A stretch of DNA of 64,000 bases from Gelatoporia subvermispora B (taxonomy: Eukaryota; Basidiomycota; Agaricomycetes; Polyporales; Gelatoporiaceae). The stretch lies in contig KB445797.1 of assembly GCA_000320605.2 (NCBI GenBank), positions 556,474 through 620,473 of the forward strand, given 5' to 3'. This document shows, piece by piece, positions 56,250-64,000 of this stretch. A model generated the notes under the pieces. That model saw only the letters and a list, made by a program, of their open reading frames with translations, was not told where the DNA came from and did no database searches. The translations under genes and the position numbers were made by a program. Position 1 is the first letter of the stretch. Every line of letters starts with the position of its first letter.

Positions 56250-58084
56250 GTTTAGCCCGTATGAGTAAATCGAGCATAGCTCATGCTCTCTGCTGGCGCC
56301 TTGATGGATCACATCCCGGGGCGTCATTCTTCTTTCTCCGTGGACCGGAAGATTGCAGCGATGTCACTCGCATTATACCTACAGCCGCGTATCAACTTGT
56401 AAACTCTGTGCCGGCTCTGCGACCGATTGTTGTTGAGGCGGCTCGGAAGTTCCAAGAGAGACCTATGACAACTCTTCACTCCCAGTTCAATAGCCTACTT
56501 TATGACCCTCTGAGGACACTCATGGAGACTTCCCACGTTTCCTCTTCGACTTAATCCCTGTTTTCGACGGCATCGAGGAGTGTGCAAACAATCCGGTCCC
56601 TTGTGTCCCGATGCTGCTAGTTTTGCTATGCTCCGCTGCTCACGAGCTACTGTTCTTGCGCCTGCTAATCGCTACACGCCCGAAGTATATTTCATGGATA
56701 CGCTGTCAAGCTGCGACGCTTCCAAGGTTTATCGTGATCTACGAGAAGAGTCCGACGTCGGGAATGACATCCGTCTGTTCATTACCGCGGAGCTCCAGAG
56801 AGTCACTGCTGGGGGTTTCTCGTTGTTAGCGGAGCGCCTGAATGTTGCCGAGGAGCTGACACGACTTTCGGATGGTCTATTTGTGTACTCGAGTAAGGTA
56901 CTCCGCTACCTCACCCTACGCAAGCATCTCGTTGTTACCACACATGACCAACTCCATCTGGAAAAACCTCATTTTCTAGAGGCAACTAATTGTTGAAAAA
57001 GTTCTAGTCTAGTACTAGCTCACAACTAATCTAGCACTAATTTAGCTATTCTACTACTAATTTAGTACTAGCCTAGTACTAATCTAGCTAGATTAGTGAT
57101 AGATTAGTTGTAGATTAGTTGTCTGCTAGTACTAAATTAGTACTTTTTCAAAGATTAGTAGCCATTAGTTGCCTCTAGAAAATGAGGTTTTTCCAGATGT
57201 CTTGGCGGCTGAAGGCGTCATAACGTCAACAGGGACTCTAGAACACCTCGATATTCTGTGCGACGCTTTCCGTGATCTGGTGCCAGACCAGCAGCGCACT
57301 CGTCTCATTCTTGAAGTCTTGACGTGGCTAGCGTTACCCATCAACTATCCGGTTTCTCCGAGACGCTTAAAATGTGTCGATATACCAGCGCATGTCACCC
57401 TGGACGTCATTGATCGCCTCCGGTCCGTCCTGATTATCAAGGGCCACGCAACATTCACCACGGAGCTCAGAGCTTTTCATGCAAGCTTCCCGCAGTACTT
57501 AGTTGACAGCGCCCATTGCGCCCCGGAGTCCTACGTCGCACCACCCTCTGGGCATGCTCTCATTGCGAGGTACCTCCTGGACATACTGCTTCGCAAGCCT
57601 GTCAACGGTACACAGGCGTCGATGGTGACGTGTCATTTCTGTGTAGCTATGCTCGGAGATACTGGCGTATTCATCTCTGCCAAGCATGCTATACCTCTGA
57701 TCTCGCAGAGTCACTGCGCGGCTTTGCGGAGACATACATGATAGACTGGTTACGTGCTGCAGGCTCATGGGATTTTGCACCTGTGGCAACTGTCCGAGTG
57801 AATGACTGTGTCCATGTACGACCCTGGGACATGGTGAGCATACTGCACCTTGTTGGGCTGTCGTGAGCTTTCTCCGTCGCAAGAAGAATGGTCCGAACGA
57901 TGAGCCCTTAAACATGATCAATGGCTTCATTGATCAGAGAGTCGCCGAGCTTGTTGCAGAAGCTGGGAAGAGCCCTAAAAAGCTGAGGATTAGCGAGCTT
58001 CGGCACATAGCGCGATGGGGCACTCACGGATACACGCCCGGCGTATACGGTCTGTTAGGCTTCGACGACAGCTGCGCAGAGTAG
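56250..58084 (+). pseudogene. Frameshifted NACHT-type STAND pseudogene (F)
   Basis: Similarity to genes A and D begins abruptly inside the P-loop (ARMSKSSIAHAL against GRAGMGKSSIIHAL in D), so the N-terminal domain and both P-loop glycines are missing. The NACHT core then continues in three frames: to about 56545, then the Walker B segment (VFDGIEEC) to about 56690, then DTLSSCDASKVY.. onward. A 245-bp foldback element interrupts the frame at 56955-57199. After it the C-terminal helices resume (RLILEVLTWLALP, VIDRLRSVLIIKGH, FHASFPQYLVDSAH), with another frameshift near 57620-57720 (then LAESLRGFAETYMIDW), an intron, and a last exon (RKKNGPNDEPLNMI) matching the last exon of D. It cannot make a full protein. 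Confidence 0.82.
56955..57199. mobile_element. Foldback element / MITE, 245 bp
   Basis: The ends are perfect 36-bp inverted repeats (CATCTGGAAAAACCTC.. at 56955-56990 and its reverse complement at 57164-57199). The middle is AT-rich with many CTAGTACTAA-like repeats. Removing it with one copy of a TC dinucleotide (56953-56954, 57200-57201) restores the host frame (HDQL then LAAEGVI), so it inserted with a 2-bp duplication or at an existing repeat. No coding capacity. The superfamily is uncertain. Confidence 0.78.
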
Positions 58085-59805
58085 TCACTTACTTGTGGCC
58101 GGTCGGAAGACATAATGTGATAGCAGCGAGCTGTGTCCAAAAGGAAGAAAATTATCTGAAGTGGTCTTTGCCCGCTCAGTAGACACCGCGGGTGCTGGGT
58201 ATAGACTTCAGCGAAAATCAGGAATCTGCAGGCCGTTTCGCCGTGCATTGACTAAGAGGGTGTTCATCCGGATTGCGAGGTGATCTGTTACATATATGGC
58301 CGGGGGCCCTTTTTCGTATGTAACTGTGTAACCGGCCTGCTTCACATGCAAATGCGGGACCAGAGAGTCAACACGGACCGAGGCAGAGACTGTGCATGGC
58401 GAGCGACTGTGCCAACGGGGATGATACGGTCACGTGATGAATGCGATCGCCATCGATCGAGCGCTCGGTGGCATCTCGTTTGAGTTCGAAGTTCTCCATC
58501 TCACCGGTGAACGCACTGCACGCTACCTGGGCCACACTTGTTGATGCCCACACACCTCCCAAACATCTCGTAGAAACATGATGGCTACGTATCTCTAACT
58601 GTATCTTGGGCTGAGCGTCTGAGGGTTGGTGGATCATGGTAACTACAGATTGACATGAGTGGGTCGCGTCTCTGCAGTACATTCGGAGACGTAGGATCCT
58701 GTGGACGTTCCCTCACTCGTGATTGACACCAGCTCTTTACATGTACTTCAAAGTAGGTGGGCACCTCTTGACACATGGCAACAACCTCTCATTGTTTCAC
58801 GAAACCGTGGTAACCTGACGAACAGCAAGGCGAGAAGGCTGGTCAAAGGAGCCATCACACAAACGTTTCTCAGGTTCGCACTGACAGAAATTTCTCCCTC
58901 GTGCATCTCCGTTCTGCTTCTCTCCCTTGTTCATTGTCCGGCTGCTCATTGTTCGGCTGATTACTGTCTGCAGGCCGCATTGTCTACATGGATTAGGCAC
59001 TGAGCGCCTGGCTACTTGGAGACCGTTCTCCATCTTCAACGTCCCTAATGTACGTATTCCGATGTATATGTATACATATGTATACATATTCTGCCCTTTC
59101 CAAGATGATGCGATGCTGACATTGTTCAGAAAATATGTCAAGGCATGTGAGGTTCCTCTAGCAGCGCTTGTATGCTAAAATTAGCATCGTCAATGTGCCG
59201 AAAGAGGGAAGCTCGTGTACCTTCTATGTCGTTTACGGTGGCGTCAACGGTAGCGCGCGAAACAAGCACTGCCCGGAGCCAGCGATAGCGTTGTCTGTTT
59301 GCCATTACGCATGACTGTGAAAGAGAATCCCGGTGTGTCGATTCAATACACATTAGAGCGACTTCGCTGATTCCTACAACATGGTCTGGTACGGTTTTCA
59401 CCTAATTTGTACATCCACCCGCCCCGGAATACATCTTACGCGTAAACCGCTGCATCTCACGCCTGTCGTAGCGCACGCTGAACCCAATCCTTGCCATCGT
59501 CATCGATGCGCTCTAGCTTTTGTGAAGGACAGCGTGCCTGTGTCAGTAACTCGAACACACTTGTTCTGGATAACTTCTGATGGGACTTCTGAGGGCGGCG
59601 TCTACTACTGAACAAGGCGTCGTTGTATTCCTATTGTATGCCACATCCAGAGTGCTGCCTGGTCGTGTAGCTGCTGCTGGGCATAACGCCACCGAACCCG
59701 TGCAACGGTTCGTGCACAACTCTAAAAGTCCGCAGGTTCGCCCCGACGTTTTCAAGACAGTTTCTTGACGCACTTTTTCGCCCCTCATCTTGAACAGCCA
59801 TTCCC
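58085..59805. other. Intergenic region between pseudogene F and gene G
   Basis: No gene is recognised. A TATA/GTATACAT-type microsatellite lies at about 59061-59086. The right end is the presumed promoter of NACHT-WD40 gene G. Confidence 0.35.
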
Positions 59806-62800
59806 ATGTCTGGTAGACTAACACCAGGCTCGACGGCCGATTCCCCGCGGTGCGGGACGAAGCGTACTATACTTCAGACCTTACAGCGTCCCAAGAAACG
59901 ACCAAAAACAGCACCTTGCCATGCCGAGAAGACCGTGATGAATACCTCTGTGCACTCGCCTACCTCGTCGCAGTCACAAGCGACAGCTTCTGTTGTATCC
60001 TCCAATCACACAACAGACAGTTGCAATTACACGCCGATGTGTATAGCTGACATCCAGATAATTCCGTCGCAACCATGGATGTGGCCCCGCGTTGATACCG
60101 TTGTCAACAACACTCCGAGTAAATCTATAAACGCGTCGATGGGTACAACGAGAGTCGAGATGAACACCTCGCTAAGGAGAACAGGGTGGACCGTACTGAA
60201 GGAGGTGCTCAAGACGGTCCGGGACGGTAGCGACCTGCTCCTCCCACTGAAGGCAGCATTGGTTCCTGTTGTCGAGCTGATGGACATAGTCGACGTGAGT
60301 ATTGATATCTTATTCACAAGATGAAGGTCTCAGTCTAATCGCCTACTCTACAGAATGTTGGGGAAGCTCGAGACGGGTTTGAACGGGCCGCAGAAGATAT
60401 TGGTCGGTTAGTGACCATATTGTCGCAATATGGACCGGAACGACATGCAAGTCCATTAGTCTGGAGGCGTATCAAGCGCATAGAGGAGTAGGTGTTCTTT
60501 GGCCGGTGACATGCGTTTCAATAGCTTATGCACGCCAGGGAGCTCCACTGCATCAAGCAGGTTATTGAGAACAAGACGAAACGGAGCTTGATGAGACGCG
60601 TGTTCGAGTCCTGGACGGATGTGAAAGAGGTTGAGAGCGTGTTCCGCGGGCTGGCAACAATGCTCAATGACTTCCAAGTACGTCACATTTGATTTCGTGT
60701 GACATCCGAGTGCTAATTTATTGGCCCGTGATGCAGATTGAATGCGACCTTCATACCGAGCGCACAGTCGAGGACCTTGATATGTCAAGTGAGCAACGTC
60801 GTGCGTGTGTGACAAAGTTCTGACACGTAATAGGGCTATTAGCACGGCTTCAACATCTGCCAGACGCCGGCATTGATGCCCAAGCTGGCGAAGAATGCAT
60901 GCAAGGCACTCGGGTCACTCTACTGGACGACCTGAAGGTCTGGAGCCAGGACCCTGCAGCTCCTCGTATATTCTGGCTCGATGGCATGGCGGGCACAGGA
61001 AAATCTGCAATTGCCCGCTCACTCTGCGTCACTCTTCGTCGTGCCGGTATACTCGGTGGTAGCTTTTTCTGTTCCAGAGGAACGAATAGAGATGACGTTA
61101 AACGCATCGTCCCCACGCTGGCAGTAGCGCTCGCCAACCAAATTCCTGCGTACAAATGGGCATTACTGGAGGCCCTAGAGGGCAACCTGTACGCAGGACA
61201 TGACAAAGTCGAGCTTCAGATCGATCGCCTTCTCCGAGGCCCCCTTCGCAAAGCGTTAGCCGATGCGCTGCCCAATCTGGTGCTAGTCATAGATGCCCTG
61301 GACGAATGTTCTGACGAGAAGGCCACGTCAACGATTCTTGCCCACCTTTGCCAGGTATCGTCAAATATGCCTATCAAATTCTTCATCACATCGCGCCCTG
61401 AACGGCACATCCGCTCTCAATTTGATAGGAACGAGAACGATATTCGCCGCATTCTCCGTCTGCACGAGATCGAGCACAGTATCGTCAAGACGGATATCTC
61501 CCTCTACATCAGTCATCGTCTTCACGAAATTCGATGTTCCATGGCCGTTTCTGATCCCATGTATCCTTTCCCTGCCGAATGGCCCAGTCGCACGGAGGTT
61601 GCCACACTCGTACGTCAGGCAGGAGAACTATTTATCTACGCATTTACTGCGACAGAATATATCTAAATGATGGATCCTGTGCAACGTCTACAGAGACTCA
61701 CGAACCTCGGAACTGGACCTGGCAGGCCGATGAACAGACCCCTAGACGAGATGTACATGTTCATCCTCGACAGAGCGCTGGATCGGAATCGATGGGAAGA
61801 GGAGGAGATTCACACCATACAGCGGGTGTTGGCCACGATTCTCACTGTCCGGGAGCAATTGTCTCTAGGCGTCATAGCCAACTTGATCAAGATGACGATG
61901 CAACAAATCCGCAGTATGCTACAGGAGCTGCATGCGGTCATCTTCCTTCCCACGCATGACAGTACCGGTGCTGTGTCGACATTCCACGCCTCTTTCGGAG
62001 ACTTTCTAACCACCCGTGAGCGTTCCGGGAGACACTTCATCAATCGACAGACCGGACACTATGACCTAGCAGACGGCTGCATCAGGATAATGAACTCGGA
62101 GCTGCTACACTTCAACGTTAGTGGATGTCGATCATCATATCTTCCGAACTGTAAACAACGGCTACTACCGCTTCCAAAACAACTGGCGTATGCATGTCTA
62201 TATTGGTCCGACCACATCGTTGCTCTGCAGGATCCGTCGGCACACTTGCAATACTTGGAAACCATATTGTTACGCAAATTCCTATTTTGGCTAGAGGTTC
62301 TCAGCTCACTACAGCAATCCAACATGGTATCGATGCTGTTGATCCAAGTGCTTGACGTTCACCAGAATGTATGTCAATGGCGCTGCTTCACGCTAGTAGA
62401 ATCTCACGCCACTCACCACTTTTTGCTGCCAGAAAATGACAAGGAGCTTATCCCAGTTTTTGGACGAAGCAAACAATTTCGCCGTGTCCTGCAGACTGGC
62501 AATTGCGATGAGCGTGCCGCACATATATATATCCGCACTTCCGTCCGTCCATTCATCTTCGAGGATTGCAGAAGTATTTTGGCCGCAGTTCGCCAATGTG
62601 CCCGTGATCACGGCAATGGGCATCACCCGGAGTCGGAACATGCTTCAGTGCATCGAAAGCGCGTCAGCGGTATCGGCAGCCGCCATATCATTAGATGGAG
62701 CTCGCATTGCTTCTGGGTCGAACGACGGGGTCATCTGCATCTGGGATGTGAGGAAAGGCCAGCCACTGTTCACGCCATTCAAGGATCACGCCGAACGGAT

Positions 62801-64000
62801 CCTCTCCATTGCATTCTCCCCAGACCGGACTCGCGTTGTGTCTAGCTCCAACAAGAACGTCATCAGTGTTTGGGACGCTAGCACGGGTCAGCCTCTGCTC
62901 AAGCCTTTTGAGGGGCACACAGAATGTGTCAATTGCGTCAGATTCTCCCCAGATGGGACCCGGATTGTGTCTGCTTCGAACGACAAGACCATACGCGTTT
63001 GGAATGCGCGCACGGGCGAGGAGTTGCTCGAGCCACTTCAGGGTCATGCAAACTCGGTCACCTCCGTCGCATATTCCCCAGACGGTACCCGCATCGTGTC
63101 CGGCTCGGAGGATATGACCATATGTATCTGGGATGCGGTCGAAGGGCAGACGCTGGTCGGTCCCCTCGTGGGTCATGTTGAGTCGGTCCTCTGCGTCGCA
63201 TATTCTCCAGACGGTACACGCATTGTCTCTGGTTCGCAAGATAAGACCATACGCATCTGGGACGCGAATACAGGTCACGCGCTGGTCGGTCCACTTGAGG
63301 GTCACATCGGTTGGGTTGGCTCTGTCGCATTCTCCCAGGACGGTACGCGCGTTGTGTCTGGTTCCGCCGACGAGACCGTCCGCATCTGGGACGTAAGCAC
63401 GGGTCAGGTGCTACTCAAGCCACTCCAGGGTCACAGAAACTGGGTCAGCTCTGTCGCATTTTGCGCAGATGGGGCCCGCGTTATGTCCGGTTCATATGAC
63501 CGCACTATCCGCATCTGGGACGCGAAAACACGTCAGACAGTACTCGACCCACTTGATGGTCACACCGGCTGGATTTATTCCGTCGCATATTCCCCAGACG
63601 GTACTCGCATTGTGTCTGGCTCGGGTGATAACACCATCCGTATCTGGAACGCGAGCACGGGTCAGGCGCTACTCGATCCACTCAAGGGTCACACAGATAA
63701 CGTCAGGTCCGTAGCATTCTCTCCGGATGGGACCCGCATTGTATCTGGCTCGGACGATCATACCATCCGCATCTGGGACGCGGGTACAGGTCAGGTACTG
63801 GTCGGTCCACTGCAGGCTCACACTACATGGGTCGGCTCAGTCGCATTTTCCCCGGACGGAACCCGCATTGCGTCCGGTTTTCGCAACAAAGCCATCCGCA
63901 TCTGGGATGCTAGGACGGGTCAGGCGCTGCTTGAAGTACACAAATGTCACACCAAAGATATCACCTCCATCGCATTCTCCCCAGATGGGACCCGAATCGT
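59806..64000 (+). CDS. NACHT-WD40 STAND protein (NWD type), gene G; in-frame stop; runs off the window
   Basis: Exons 59806-60294, 60354-60487, 60539-60677, 60737-60788, 60834-62368 and 62433 to beyond 64000 join in frame. The N-terminus is Ser/Thr-rich with a basic patch (RPKKRPKT), then a helical domain (LRRTGWTVLKEVLKTVRDG.., KRSLMRRVFES) typical of agaricomycete NACHT-WD40 proteins. NACHT motifs are Walker A GMAGTGKSA (K328), Walker B LVLVIDALDEC and TSRPERH. A TAA at 61664-61666 interrupts the frame right after LFIYAFTATEYI, and similarity continues in the same frame directly after it (DPVQRLQRL). As it stands, translation gives a 548-residue protein without WD40. The last exon has ten complete WD40 repeats and the start of an eleventh. 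Related HET-E/HNWD proteins control incompatibility and cell death. Either G is a recent pseudogene or the stop is a sequence error. Confidence 0.78.
62650..64000 (+). repeat. Tandem 129-bp WD40 coding repeats
   Basis: At least ten units of 43 residues follow SVAFSPDGTRIVSGSDDTIRIWD with small changes. From the third unit on they are highly alike at DNA level (recurrent GACGGTACCCGCATTGT-like and CATCCGCATCTGGGACGC-like strings). Spacing is 129 bp, for example between the units near 63580 and 63709. The array continues past the window end. Confidence 0.9.

Overview
This window looks like nuclear DNA of a mushroom-forming basidiomycete (Agaricomycetes). The genes are cut by many short introns, mostly about 42 to 65 bp, with GTRNGT-like donors and CTRAY-like branch sites. 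Two Clp1-like (clampless) proteins are present, and both ends are full of NACHT/STAND NTPase genes of the kind expanded in this class. Polyporales is my guess within the class, but nothing here decides it. No tRNA, rRNA or CRISPR array was recognised.

Layout. The left arm (0-20 kb) is an accessory region with four NLR-like (STAND) loci: an apparently intact NACHT gene (A, 314-3105), a broken tandem partial copy (B), a badly eroded NACHT-WD40 pseudogene (C, 10.1-12.6 kb, minus) set between two diverged direct repeats, and a second NACHT gene (D, 16.8-20.1 kb, minus) that carries a 643-bp hAT-type MITE. A Clp1-like gene lies between B and C. A short secreted-protein gene and a GT32 glycosyltransferase follow at 21-23 kb.

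The centre (25-54 kb) is a mostly conserved block: a SAP-domain protein, SLX1 nuclease, TOF1/Timeless (divergent from SLX1), an epoxide hydrolase, DBP4 RNA helicase, a second Clp1-like gene, LCB1 (serine palmitoyltransferase subunit), a long disordered coiled-coil protein divergent from LCB1, and a paralogue of the secreted protein. One NACHT gene (E, 42.4-44.7 kb) with an unusual P-loop sits inside this block.

The right arm (54-64 kb) returns to STAND genes: a frameshifted NACHT pseudogene (F) with a 245-bp foldback element inside it, and a NACHT-WD40 gene (G) that runs off the window edge. G has one in-frame stop between its NACHT and WD40 parts and at least ten near-identical 43-residue WD repeats.

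How the genes fit together. A, D, E and F (and fragment B) form one NACHT family without WD40 repeats. A and D share identical lengths for four internal exons, so they are true paralogues. C and G form the NACHT-WD40 family. Such proteins are thought to act in fungal self/non-self recognition and programmed cell death. The P-loop has been lost or altered in three of the seven copies. The most unusual signal is the MITE in gene D: it lies in a coding exon, has a clean 8-bp target duplication, and provides a splice donor that would let it be removed as an in-frame intron. Exon coordinates are my own readings of splice signals and reading frames. No search or alignment tool was used.
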